Below are positions 12,401 to 26,224 of a stretch of DNA of 64,000 bases, piece by piece (the stretch's first letter is position 1; each line of letters starts with the position of its first letter). The stretch is taken from positions 7,464,533 to 7,528,532 of the forward strand of contig NC_135717.1 in NCBI RefSeq assembly GCF_964656455.1, written 5' to 3'. Source of the stretch: Halichoerus grypus (lineage: Eukaryota; Chordata; Mammalia; Carnivora; Phocidae). The notes beneath the pieces are model-generated. The model saw only the letters and a list, made by a program, of their open reading frames with translations, was not told the origin of the DNA and did no database searches. Made by a program: the position numbers and the translations under genes.

Positions 12401-14340
12401 AGAGTATGGTGAACTCACACATTTTCACTTCCCGCAGGTTTTGGACAAACTCCTTCTCTATTTGCGCATTGTGCATTCCCTGGATTATTACAACACTTGC
12501 GAGTACCCCAATGAGGATGAAATGCCCAACCGCTGTGGCATCATCCATGTTCGGGGGCCCATGCCACCCAACCGCATCAGTCATGGAGAAGGTGGGCTCC
12601 CAGCTTCCCCACTCCCGATTCCCTTTTGGTTTCCCTTCCTCCTCAGCTGCCTCTGGTGTTAGATCTGTTCTGGTAGCAGTGCCTTCCCACCCTCTCCTGT
12701 TATCCTCTCCTTTTTCTTTTTTTCTTTAAATTTTTTTTTTTTTTTTTTTTTTAAAGATTTTATTTATTTATTTGAGAGAGAGACAGCACATGAGAGGGGG
12801 GAGGGTCAGAGGGAGAAGCAGACTCCCTGCTGAGCAGGGAGCCCGATGCGGGACTCGATCCGGGGACTCCAGGATCATGACCTGAGCCGAAGGCAGTCGC
12901 TTAACCAACTGAGCCACCCAGGCGCCCCTAAATATTTTATTTTTAAATAATCTTTATGCCCAACGTAGGGCTCAGAATCAGGACCCTGAAATCAAGAGTC
13001 ACATGCTCTGACTGAGCCAGCCAGGTGCCCTTATCCCTTCCTTTTTATTCCTTGCTTCTGGCTCCCTTCTTCAGCCCGCTGTCTGTTCCCAAACCACAGT
13101 GCTAGAGTGGCAGAAGACATTTGAGGAGAAGCTGACTCCGCTGCTGAGTGTACGGGAATCTCTTTCCGAGGAAGAGGCTCAGAAGATGGGTCGCAAAGAC
13201 CCTGAGCAGGAAGTGGAAAAGTTTGTCACCTCTAACACCCAGGAACTGGGCAAGGATAAGTGGCTATGCCCTCTCAGTGGCAAGAAATTCAAGGTCTGGG
13301 ATGTTAGAGAGTTGTGTGTTAGAACTGTGGGCCGAGGGGGTTGAGCCAGGAAGCCGCCTCCGGCCTGGGGAGGAATTGGCTCTGGAATTGGTGGGCGGGG
13401 AGGTTGATTATCCTTCCACATTGCTTGCTCTGGTCTGACTCTCTCTTTCTTCACCCAGGGCCCTGAGTTTGTACGCAAACATATCTTCAACAAGCATGCA
13501 GAGAAGATTGAGGAAGTGAAGAAGGAGGTGGCATTTTTTAACAACTTTCTCACTGATGCCAAGCGCCCAGCTCTGCCGGAGATCAAGCCAGCTCAGCCAC
13601 CTGGCCCTGCCCAGAGTAAGATACGATCCGTGAGAGTCTGCCACATTCCCTCTCCCTTGACTATTCAAGGATTCCTGGTTCTCTTATCCCGTCATCCTCT
13701 GAAAACTTTCTATCCCACTCTCAGGCAGTATTCCTAAAAGCCAGTTTCATTCCCCATCCTGTCCTCTTCCCCTCCCCGTGCCCCCCCCCCCCGCAGTAAT
13801 TCATGTTCCTGTCCATGTTGTACTCCCCCCAGGCCTGACCCCGGGACTCCCCTACCCACACCAGACTCCCCAGGGCCTGATGCCCTATGGTCAGCCCCGG
13901 CCCCCCATCTTGGGCTATGGAGGTAAGTACAGGGGGAGCTTGAAAGGGTTTAGTGACTGTGAGGGCTGGGAGAAAGGAAGCTTAACCAAGGTATAGTTGA
14001 GGTCACAGGTTTTCAACTCAACACTGATCTCTTGTGTAGCTGGTGCTGTCCGCCCTGCAGTCCCCACGGGAGGGCCTCCATACCCTCATGCCCCCTATGG
14101 TGCTGGCCGAGGGAACTATGATGCCTTCCGAGGCCAAGGAGGTTATCCTGGGAAGCCTCGGAACAGGTGAGAATGAGCTAAGACGTCCCAAGCTTTCTTG
14201 CCCTCTTCAAGCTCCCTTTCAGGGACCAACTGTCTTCCCATCTTACCTCTTCCATATCTCACAGGATGGTCCGAGGAGACCCACGGGCCATTGTGGAATA
14301 CCGTGACCTGGATGCTCCAGATGATGTGGACTTCTTTTGA
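2232..14340 (+). CDS. SRRT: SRRT (ARS2), complete, 19 coding exons
   Basis: ARS2 is the nuclear zinc-finger protein that binds the cap-binding complex and routes capped RNAs to microRNA processing, 3'-end formation, export or decay. Coding exons: 2232-2353, 6654-6782, 7036-7182, 7442-7630, 9473-9642, 9768-9952, 10157-10255, 10340-10457, 10650-10807, 11151-11212, 11325-11403, 11660-11848, 12172-12345, 12438-12591, 13100-13293, 13459-13615, 13797-13922, 14040-14166, 14265-14340. All join in phase with GT/AG borders and give 884 residues, against 876 remembered for human. Seen in order: Arg/Asp/Tyr-rich N-terminus from [10 protein letters not shown]; conserved SERRATE/ARS2 N-terminal domain ([11 protein letters not shown]); Lys/Glu acidic linker with [14 protein letters not shown]-like core ([20 protein letters not shown]); one C2H2 finger near residues 713-733 ([21 protein letters not shown]); Gly/Pro-rich tail ending DAPDDVDFF. 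The eight extra residues come from the exon 18 start at 13797, the one uncertain border. Confidence 0.96.
3452..3481. repeat. poly(T) tract
   Basis: About 29 uninterrupted T residues in SRRT intron 2, next to a sense CAN-SINE. It may be the remains of an antisense retroelement tail. Confidence 0.8.
3496..3667 (+). mobile_element. CAN-SINE, sense, SRRT intron 2
   Basis: Degenerate tRNA-like head (gcctcggtggctcagttgg), pyrimidine-rich middle and A-rich tail ending near 3667. It abuts the 5' terminus of the hAT fossil that follows. Confidence 0.85.
4624..4857 (+). mobile_element. CAN-SINE, sense, with (AAATA)n tail
   Basis: The head gcctgggtggctcagtcag is followed by a CT-rich stretch and a long AAATA/AAAATA tail at about 4809-4857. 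It is inserted into the hAT coding remnant. Confidence 0.93.
4905..5101 (+). mobile_element. CAN-SINE, sense
   Basis: Full-length head, 'ctcgctgtgtctctctctgtc' region and A tail. Flanking duplication aaaagatttgtta (4892-4904) and aaaagattcgtta (5102-5114) has one mismatch. Confidence 0.93.
5141..5327 (-). mobile_element. CAN-SINE, antisense
   Basis: Starts with poly(T)/aagattttatttattt and ends gagccacccaggcacccc. The duplication ggcactttt flanks it. Confidence 0.92.
5374..5550 (-). mobile_element. CAN-SINE, antisense
   Basis: Complete antisense copy ending agccacccaggtgccc. It is flanked by aaaatagctattttt on both sides. Confidence 0.92.
5708..5899 (-). mobile_element. CAN-SINE, antisense
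   Basis: Begins with ttaaagattttatttatt and ends gagccacccaggcaccc. It lies just inside the 3' terminus of the hAT fossil. Confidence 0.9.
7631..9472 (+). other. SRRT: SRRT intron 5, long intron with a GC-rich island
   Basis: At 1.84 kb this is the second longest SRRT intron, and it holds no recognisable SINE. Pyrimidine-rich sequence at 8095-8150 ends in an acceptor-like 'ttgaaaag', followed by a GC-rich island to about 8480 unlike the CT-rich remainder. Spliced directly after exon 5 (phase 2, ending TG), a segment beginning AGCC would create an immediate TGA. The rest is pyrimidine-rich non-coding sequence. Confidence 0.5.
12731..12928 (-). mobile_element. CAN-SINE, antisense, SRRT intron 15
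   Basis: Poly(T) start, gattttatttatttatttgagagag, and the end gagccacccaggcgcccc. A second, shorter SINE follows directly. Confidence 0.93.
12929..13030 (-). mobile_element. Short tRNA-type carnivoran SINE, antisense
   Basis: This is the shorter subtype: 'aataatctttatgcccaacgtagggctcagaatcaggaccctgaaatcaagagtc' type body ending gagccagccaggtgccc. It lacks the CT-rich middle of the long CAN-SINE. Confidence 0.75.
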
Positions 14341-14438
14341 GCCATCTACTTTTCCTCACTCCTGGTATCGTCTATAATTGTGACTGCCTCGTCCCATCCA
14401 GCTGAGAATTTTTTTTTTGTACGTTCAACCCTACTGCC

Positions 14439-14444
14439 AATAAA
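14439..14444 (+). terminator. SRRT: SRRT polyadenylation signal AATAAA
   Basis: AATAAA 99 nt after the SRRT stop, with GT-rich sequence downstream. It faces the UFSP1 signal about 90 nt further on, on the other strand. Confidence 0.9.
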
Positions 14445-14530
14445 AGCACTTCCATAGTGATTGATTATCATGTACCTCCCCACATTCTCCCAAAGATTGG
14501 CTGGGGCCATAATTAGCTGAGCCTCACCAC

Positions 14531-14536
14531 TTTATT
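14531..14536 (-). terminator. UFSP1: UFSP1 polyadenylation signal (AATAAA on minus strand)
   Basis: TTTATT on the plus strand is AATAAA for UFSP1, about 90 nt beyond its stop codon. The SRRT and UFSP1 signals point at each other, leaving 86 nt between the two hexamers. Confidence 0.88.
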
Positions 14537-14626
14537 GACTCCAAAGGCCCAGGCAGCTTTTGCCTTGGAGTAAAGGGTTTAGGTGCGTTTGGGGCCAGAG
14601 ACAGTCTCCATTCTGGGGCCCGAGCC

Positions 14627-15283
14627 TCAGTCCAGGGCGTGTTGTTGCTTTTGGGAGTTGCAGCTGGTCAAGCACAGGTTGTAGAAGGAGTTGCGGTCAA
14701 AGGCTGTGCCTGCCTCTCTCCATCCTACCCACCCAGCTGCCTGTAGTTCACTGGGATTTTTCGGAGCACCCCAGAAGTGAGGGTCCAATACCAGAACATA
14801 GGCCTCTGTGCCTGGACCCAGGCAGACTCCCAGCAAGGCCTTGGACTGGGCATCTGCATCCCCCCCAACCATCACAGGCCCCCCGCCCCCTGCGAAGTGG
14901 GAGTAAAGCCTCTCCAGTTCCCCCTGGAGCCCTGCTCCACGGGGTACGTGACACAGGCGCCCCTGGGGCCCTCCGAAGTGGTCGAGGCACAGACTGGCTT
15001 CTACACAACCGATCCAGCTCCGGGAGCCCCGGAACCCGGGGGGCTTGTCACCCATGTCCTCCAGAGCCGCCTGCACGGCGGCTAGCCCGGGCACGCCCGC
15101 GGGCCGGCCCTCTGGCCACGAGCACAGCGTCTGCAGAGTGCGGTAGCCGCAGCCCCAGCCCCGGTCGTCCAGGCCGTCGCAGCCGTAGTGATAGTAAAGG
15201 TAGTGGCCCGAGAGGAGGGCCAGGCGAGCGGGGCCGCGGCCGGGCGGGGCCAGGCCCAGGTGCACGTCCTTCAGCAGCTCCAG
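14627..15283 (-). CDS. UFSP1: UFSP1, UFM1-specific cysteine protease; probable non-AUG start
   Basis: Intronless C78-family peptidase that trims the UFM1 precursor and also removes UFM1 from conjugates. Seen: YYHYGCDG, the active-site block [15 protein letters not shown], then [34 protein letters not shown] and the Asp-Pro-His block LVLDPHFWG that supplies the other catalytic residues. The stop is at 14627-14629. The first ATG near the body (15055-15053, MGDKPPGF) would give 142 residues, as in the old human annotation, but leaves out the catalytic Cys. The frame is open upstream with no other ATG until 15943, far past a plausible start. CTG at 15283-15281, opening [10 protein letters not shown], is my choice; it gives 218 residues, close to the 217 reported for the active human form initiated at a near-cognate codon. 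The exact start codon is inferred. Confidence 0.9.
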   Translation of the reverse strand: MELLKDVHLGLAPPGRGPARLALLSGHYLYYHYGCDGLDDRGWGCGYRTLQTLCSWPEGRPAGVPGLAAVQAALEDMGDKPPGFRGSRSWIGCVEASLCLDHFGGPQGRLCHVPRGAGLQGELERLYSHFAGGGGPVMVGGDADAQSKALLGVCLGPGTEAYVLVLDPHFWGAPKNPSELQAAGWVGWREAGTAFDRNSFYNLCLTSCNSQKQQHALD

Positions 15284-15640
15284 GGCGGGCGGCGGGGGGC
15301 AGGGCAGACGCGTCCTGGCGGCGCGGACGGAACTCCGGCTCCAGCGTTTCCTCTCGGCCCCGGGTCTTGAGCTAGCCGCAGGCAGAACCGACGGGCGGGC
15401 TCTGGGGAACCTTCTCTCGCTCGTCTCCGGCAGCCGCGGAGGGCGAGCCGCAGCCGCTGGGAAAGCGCCACCCGCGAAGCTCCCACAATGCACCGCCGGG
15501 CTGCCGTCGCTACTGCGCAGGCGCGAGCCCCGCCTCGTAAGGCGGGGCGGCGGGGCGGGCACAGGCACGCTCCGCCCCGCTACTGAGATCGGCAAGTTGG
15601 GAGGGCTCTCGCACCCGCCCCTCTGTCTACTCAGCCCCGG
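15284..15640 (-). promoter_or_regulatory. UFSP1: UFSP1 CpG-rich promoter
   Basis: GC-rich, CpG-dense, with several GGGCGG/CCGCCC boxes around 15540-15580. It is squeezed between the UFSP1 body and the ACHE polyadenylation signal, so UFSP1 transcription must start within about 400 nt of the ACHE 3' end. No TATA box is seen. Confidence 0.6.
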
Positions 15641-15688
15641 TGTTTGAGGCCCGCTCCCTAGTCGCGCACACTGCTGTAGCTGTAACAG

Positions 15689-15694
15689 TTTATT
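15689..15694 (-). terminator. ACHE: ACHE polyadenylation signal (AATAAA on minus strand)
   Basis: TTTATT on the plus strand, about 210 nt after the stop codon of the ACHE T-exon. UFSP1 lies immediately downstream in the same orientation. Confidence 0.85.
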
Positions 15695-15902
15695 GGCAGC
15701 CCAGAGGGGCGAAGGCACCGCGGGGGAGGGGCTCGGCCCGAGACATGCAGAGGGCGGGGAGCCTCCGGGGATAGTCGGGGGGGAGGTGGGTGGGCACGGT
15801 CTAGGGCTCCTCCGTGTTATATCCCAGCCCTTAGATAAGTATATACAGCTAGGGGGCCGGGCGGGGCGAGCAGGGCGGGGAGACGTGGGGGTCCCGTCTG
15901 GG

Positions 15903-20392
<4,490 letters not shown>

Positions 20393-20664
20393 TCAGCTGC
20401 GCATTCGCCTCGCCTAGCCTCAGAGATCAGGCTCGCCAGCCCGGGTCCCCCAGGACTCGAGTCCCCCATCAGTCCGATGCTGCGGGGCACGCTGCCGCCA
20501 GTGGGGGGCAGTAGAGACCGAGAAAAGGACGGCGCTCCCCGCCCCGAGTCCGGGAGCCGGGAACTTGGGGCGGGGGTCTGGAGGCTCGCGGGCATTGCGG
20601 AGGGGTCTGAAGGGCGAACCGGCACGCCTGTGTTCTCGGAGCTCCGGAGATCCCCGGCTGCAGG

Positions 20665-20870
20665 GGCGAGGGCGCTATTTTGGGGCAGCAGCTGCTGTGG
20701 TTCCGGCATCTCCAGCCAAGGGATCAAAATTCCCCGGGTCGGAACTCCCCCCTCCCGCGGCGGTCACCTCTCACCCGGCCAACCCCCGCCGCCCTGAGGT
20801 TGGGGTGGTGGTGGTGGTGCTGGGGATTAACTAGGAAACCCGAGTGGCGCTAATTATAACTCGGGGCTTC
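20665..20870 (-). promoter_or_regulatory. ACHE: Possible ACHE first-intron muscle enhancer
   Basis: A cluster of muscle-type sites lies in ACHE intron 1: a CArG-like CTATTTTGG near 20674, an E-box CAGCTG near 20689, and an AT-rich CTAATTATAA near 20850. A conserved intron-1 enhancer with CArG, E-box and related sites drives muscle expression of rodent Ache, as I remember it. Position and site types fit; function here is inferred. Confidence 0.45.
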
Positions 20871-21363
20871 CGCTGAGCCTCCCCTTTCCCCAAAATAGAG
20901 ACGGAGTCCCCGTGGGAGGGGGACCCCTGGGCCTCGGAGGGGGCTTCGGCTGGGCGCTGCGCAGGGGCGCCGGGATTGCGGGATCTGGAGGGGGGGGGGA
21001 GTCAGCCCGGCGCCAGCAACCTGCGCAGCTCGGGTTCCGCCCCAAGCAGGGGGCGTCTTCCAGTGGCCCCACACTTGGGGGCGGGCGGGGGAAGGGGCGT
21101 TCGGGGGTCCCCACAGGAATTCGAGAGCAGAGGCGGCGGCCGGCCCTGCGGGGTGCCGGCTCCCGCGCGGACGACCGTAAGTATGCGGCGGCGAGGGAAG
21201 AGTTAAGGATGAGTGTGGGGCGGCGGGGGGCGTCGCTGGGCAGCCCCGGGGGCGCGGTGGGCGTCCCGTTTGGGGGCCCGGATCCCTCCGGGAGCGCACA
21301 TTTTCCCGGACGCGGAATGGGCCGCGGGCCGGGGGAGGGTCCCGGCCGGGGCGGGAGACTCAC

Positions 21364-21475
21364 CTGAGGCGGCCGAGCCGGGCCGGGCCGGGCCGCGCCG
21401 GGAGCTGGAGGCGGCCGATGTTCCCCGGCGCAGGCTGAGCCGACTCTGACAGCCGCCGCCTCCGGCCCCCCGCAC
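21364..21475 (-). promoter_or_regulatory. ACHE: ACHE non-coding exon 1 and GC-rich core promoter
   Basis: On the minus strand the donor CTCAG|GTGAGT lies at 21364/21363. The sequence upstream (CAGCCTGCGCCGGGGAACAT and following) matches the remembered 5' leader of human ACHE exon 1. It splices to the acceptor at 19761/19760. The region is CpG-dense with many GC boxes and no TATA box, as known for ACHE. The transcription start was not fixed; 21475 is an approximate outer limit. Confidence 0.75.
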
Positions 21476-21599
21476 ACACCCCCTCCGGGCCGCACGGCGC
21501 CCCCGCCCGCCCCCGCCCCCGCCCACTGTCTCCGCCCCCGCCCCTCCCCGCCTCCCCGGGCTGCCACCTCCCCTCCCTCTCCCTCCCTCGGAGCCGAGA

Positions 21600-21835
21600 C
21601 CCAGAGACCCCCGGGGCCCGGACGGACTCCAGTGACAGACGCCGACAGACGGACAGACACATGGTGACGCGACCGAAAGACCCGCAGCGGCGGAGCAGAC
21701 ATCCACAGTGACAGACGGACAGAAGCCGCGGAGACAGACACGCAGACGGACAGTCGCAGGCAGTGACAGCTCCAGACAAACGGTGACCGACATTCACAGA
21801 CGGACGGACACACACTCGGACACACTGACGGCCTC
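21600..21835. repeat. Imperfect CAGACGGA-type repeat upstream of ACHE
   Basis: Many diverged copies of short units such as gacagacggacagac and cacagacggac lie in tandem. It is low-complexity purine-biased sequence in the ACHE upstream region; related but weaker sequence occurs in ACHE intron 1 near 19880-19990. Confidence 0.6.
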
Positions 21836-22960
21836 AGTCAGGACTGGGGGCCGAATAAATGAACATCCTTGGCCAGGACACAGCAGGGGTGGCATGGGAG
21901 GACTGGCACGTGAAAGTGTGGCTGAGGACCCCCTTAGGGGTCCGGGTGGTACTGGCGAAGAAAAGGTGACGTGGGACACTCCTGGGGGATGAGGGCACAC
22001 CTGTGGGAATGAAGGTGAGAACATGAGATCACGAGTGGAAATGAAGGGGGGGCCCCACGGAAGAAGACCCCCGGGGCAAGGGAGAGGTGACTCGGGGACA
22101 CCCCAGAAGGCAAAACGTGGTGGCACGCGCAAGGCTGCGGGGCGAGGCCGCACTCTGCTGCCGCAGTGGAAACTTCCGGAACCCCCGCGGGTGGGTTTGC
22201 ACTGGTTCCCTGACGGGTGACCTGGGACTTTCGTCACCAGGGTCCGGTCGGGGCATGACATCACCAGACCAGGCTTTCATTGGCCGCCGCGGCCGGCAGG
22301 TGGGAGCGGCCTGGCCCGGCAGCCCCCAGGCTGCTCGGAGGGGCCTGGGCCGCACGGACCCCCACGACCCCCCTCCAGGGGATCACCCATGGGAACAGTG
22401 CGGCCGCGGCGGCGTCCGCACGCCCGAGGTGAGGGTGGAAAAAGCGTGCAGCGGTGTGCCCGCAGGAGTGCGCCCCTCGGAAAGGCCTTCCACTCCCGAA
22501 CAGTGGGCTCGGGCGCCCACGGCCCGCTCGCTGCGTGGGAGACCGGCCGGCGCGGGCAAGCGTCGGGGCGTGCGTGCGCGCACGCGGCGGTGCGGGATGC
22601 TGCGTGGGGCGTGCGGGCGCGCGCACGTTGACTCGGGCGCCCAGCGCCCCGCAGCGCCCCGCAGCGCCTCGCAGCGCCCCGGCCTGCGGCCGCAGGTCTG
22701 CTACGGCTAGGGGCTGGCGTCCCCGGGTCTTCTCGGGGCCTGGCGGGGTTCATGAGGTCCGTCCGAATCCAGAGACGTTCCCCGCCCCGGGCCGCGCGGT
22801 CCCGGCTCTCCAAGCTGGGCGCCCCCCAGCCCATCCGCCCCGCGGGAACCGGCCCCCGCAGGCCCGGGGACCCGCGCTGCGTCCACTATCCGCTCGCGCG
22901 CGACGGCCGCCAGATGGCGCCAAAGGGAGCCGCTTCGGGCCTCGGAGACTGGTATGGGGT
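21836..22960. other. Second CpG island upstream of ACHE
   Basis: CpG density is high from about 22090 to 22930. It includes alternating purine-pyrimidine tracts near 22565-22625 and a short direct repeat (agcgccccgc units) at about 22640-22680. No splice-supported coding exon was found. It could be an alternative distal ACHE promoter or enhancer. Confidence 0.45.
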
Positions 22961-24435
22961 TTGGGCGTGCTGAGATTAACCTCACACAGTCTGTTCTCAC
23001 CATTTCCGCTTTCCGCCCTTCGCTCTTCAGGCACCCCAAATTACTCCGCGTGAACACCGAGGTTTCCTGCATCCTCCTTTCAATGTCCTGGCCCCACTGG
23101 TTGAGAGCTCCCCACTGATCAGACCACTTCCCCAGTACCACTCCCTCAAGAGCAGGCAGGCATAAGGCTTGTGGGTTTGGGTAGGGGACAGAAAAATGGA
23201 CAGTCGGTGTTACTGCGGGAGAGAAGGACCTGAGGCAGGTTTCTGAGCGTGGTCGTTATGAATTATTAGAATGATGAAAACAAACTGAGTGAATGAGCAG
23301 AGGCCTGCTCCGGGCCTGAAGCGGTAGGGATTTGGGGCCCGTAAAAGGCCCTGGTAGTGATGGGGCCTTGTCTCCTTGTCACTTTCCCGAATGGGCTGTA
23401 CCACGCAGGTGCCTCACCTGACTTTTTAAATCATGAGCTCCTAGGGAGGATAGAGATAGCTTATAGCCCAGGTAGTTATGAACTAGTGATACCTTACATG
23501 GCTTAGAAGGTGAAAGGACAAGGCATGTTGTAGGAGCTGGCCCAGCAGAGACCTCCTTGGAGAGGTCAATGCTGACCTCAGACTGGACCTGCCTTTGAGT
23601 CAAGGACAGGGCATCCAGGATGGGCTGGAATCTCCCAGGGAAAAAGACCCTATATTCAGCTGGGTGGGAGTAAATGGATTTCGCCAAGGGAAAAGGTGCT
23701 CAGATGTGTGTGCAGGGGCTGGAGTTGAGAGCAAGGACAAAGGTAGTTCCCGCCTGCTTGGGCGTGGCATCAGTGGGGGCCGTACCTGTGGGGTATCCAT
23801 GGGAGGTAAGGGCAAAACAGGTCGTGCAGTGTTCTGAAGTCAGTCAGAGCTTATTCCTTCCAGGGGCAGGGGTGGGCTATGGAAGTTCAGCCAGCAGGAG
23901 AGGGAGGGGGAAGAGGCATCCGAGGATGCTTGAGAATCTGGGGCAGGAAGAGATGCAGCCATTTATGAAAACACCATCCTTCCCATCCCCCAGGCACGGG
24001 GAGGGCAGGGCAGGGCTGCGGGGAAATGGGAGGAAGGGCAGCAGGTCTGGTAGGGCATAGGTTGGGATTCCAGGAGGGTGTCCTGCTTCTGGAGAGCCCC
24101 TGATGTGCTTCCCCAGGCCCTGGCTCAGGGAGGGGTCAGTTGAATGTCCAGACAGATGAATCTGCAAGTCTGCATGGAGTCCGAGGGCAGGCAGGTCCTG
24201 TTCCTGCTTAGTAGATGCGGCCAGAGCTCTGCAGCTGCAAGCAAATCTGAGAGATGTGCTGAGGGGCCACGGGTGTATCCTCAGCCTGCAATTTTGTCCC
24301 AGGATTGTGAGGATGGAGGAGACCGTGCGGATCGTGTCCCATCTCAGACAGTCTTTAAATTAGCAAGGGACCACCTGAGAGAGCCAGGACAGAGGATTCA
24401 CATGGCATTGGAGTAAACCCTGGACTGGAGGACCT
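22961..24435. other. Intergenic stretch, no gene seen
   Basis: No homology-supported exon, SINE or LINE was recognised. Open frames are short and lack credible signals. Confidence 0.4.
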
Positions 24436-24565
24436 GATTACTGGGTTCTTGCCTAGAGCTCTGCTGTCAGACTTCTGGAGATTTCCACTCCTTTCCTGGG
24501 CCTCAGTTTCCCCACAAGTAAAATGGTGGATTGGACTTGAGTGTCTGTCAGAATCATGGGGACCA
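24436..24565. repeat. MIR-like old SINE
   Basis: Contains the typical 'gggcctcagtttccccacaagtaaaatggtgg' signature of MIR, with 'gctctgctgtcag' before it. Confidence 0.55.
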
Positions 24566-24879
24566 CTGGAGGGACTGATCCATCTGGTGTTGGGTGGAGT
24601 CCTTAAAGTCTGCAGTTTTAGCAAGTCGTTAGGGTAGTCTCATGAGGGTGGTCTGAGGATCACATGAGGAGCCAGGCTGGACTAGGTGTCCCCACAGTCA
24701 GTCCAAACTGACCTCCTGAGACTGTGTGGATCAGAAGAAGGTGCTGTGGGCAGTCAGCAGGCACAAGAACTAAAAGGGACCCCCTCTGGTTACGAAGGGA
24801 GATGGTCAAGGATTTGAGCCTCTTCTTAAAAATGGATAGAAATTTCAGGAACAGTCCTCTTTTTACCTTGAGCTTCTCC

Positions 24880-25460
24880 TAAACCTTTGTTAACACAAGG
24901 GACCACTACTTCTGTTACATCCTTGCCCCACTTCTGCCAGCAAAGAGGATTTTTATCTCCTCTGTTTATTGGTTAGGATTCAGTTCAGTTATGTGAGACA
25001 GAAAACCAAACAATAATGGCATGAATGAAATATAATGGAAATCCATTTCTCTCTTATGTAAAAGAGATCCAGAAGTAGACCACACAGGATGGGCAGAGCA
25101 CCCTTAACGTCAGGGACCAGTTTACTTTGCACAGAATTGTGTTACTTAACCATCCTCAGCGTGTAGCTTCCACTGCGTGGTGTAATGTGGCTGCTGGTTC
25201 CTTGGATCATCACATCTGCATTCCAGCCAGCCGGCAGGAGGAAGGACTGACAAAGATCATCACTTCTCCCTTTAAGGACATTTCTTGGAAATCAGTCATA
25301 CACACAGCACTTCGGTTTATATTGCTTTGGCCAGAACTTAATCCCGAGGTCATAACTGGCTATGCCCGAGGTTCAGAGATGTAGCTTTTGTTCTGGAAGA
25401 CTGTGTACTCATCTAAAATTTGGCTGTTCTAATACTAAGGGAGGAAAGGGAGAAGGTACT
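24880..25460. repeat. Old interspersed repeat, family not assigned
   Basis: The sequence runs from 'gttaggattcagttcagttatgtgagacagaaaacc' through 'ggccagaacttaatcccgaggtcataactggctatg' to 'ctaagggaggaaagggagaa'. I recognise this as a common dispersed mammalian pattern but cannot name the family securely. Confidence 0.4.
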
Positions 25461-25589
25461 GGGGAACAGCCATCCTCTGCCAAATGCCCTCCTTTGCCTC
25501 TTTTAGTGCAGGACTGAAACACACTTCTAAAGTGTCTCAACTCGGGGACGACGCCCCCACGCGCTTTCTCTCTTGAACACCACCACGTC

Positions 25590-25880
25590 CTGAGATTTTA
25601 GTGACCTGTGACCCCCCTCCCCCCCCCTCCGCTCTAACTGCTTCTCCACGGAAACGCAGTTTCTCGGGCCATCCGCTGGAGGGCGCTGCGCGGAGGCCTG
25701 GCGGGGCCGCGGCTCTGGCTGGTGCTGCCGCGGGTGGTGGCGCTGAGCGTCTTCGACATGAGCTGCCAGAGGAGGGGCGGCCAAGGCGGCAACCGGTGAG
25801 CGTGCTGGGGTGGGGGTGAGGGCGGCGGGCCCGGCTCTGGCGGCGCAACGCCCCGGCCCGGGTCCTCCCACCGCCCCCGC
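25590..25880 (+). pseudogene. Relic of a membrane-mucin transmembrane exon
   Basis: This aligns by eye with the transmembrane exon of the MUC3A-type gene at 56140-56440. Shared blocks include gacctgtgacccccc, tgcttctccacgga, ctggagggcgctg, ggcctggcgggg, ggcggccaaggcgg and the donor ggtgagcg with following intron. The second half still reads WRALRGGLAG to RRGGQGGNR in frame. The copy is broken: the acceptor AG before the exon is lost, the first half is frameshifted with about 20 nt missing, and the next acceptor CAG reads CGG. No other exon of a mucin was found nearby. It is the remnant of a mucin copy between ACHE and MUC3A, in the same orientation. Confidence 0.8.
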
Positions 25881-26224
25881 GTGCGGAACAAGGTAGGGAC
25901 ATTGGTTCTGGATGTCCTCAGGGGATTCCCTCCCCACTTAAGGCTGGAGGGCTCCTGGTGAAGCCACTGTCCCTATCCCCATCAGGCGGGGTCGTCGACT
26001 TAAAGAGTTGGGAGCATGAGCCATGCAAGAGACTCTCCTCCCCTTTCTCCACCCCATCCTCTGACCCCTCCTGCAGGTTGGGCTAAAATTCACACTCAAT
26101 CCAAGTTACGTAGTTATGCATGATTCCTGCTCGGAATCACCCATCCATCCTATTTGTACTTTTTTCCCCTTTTTTGCTAGTTTTGAGCATTTCACCCAAC
26201 TTTTAGCCTGTCTCTGGATAGACT

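Noticed and set aside
22087..22710. 207-codon frame in the CpG island upstream of ACHE
   Set aside because: Arg/Gly/Pro-rich frames overlap in several phases on both strands here, as expected in CpG islands. No splice or start context supports a gene.
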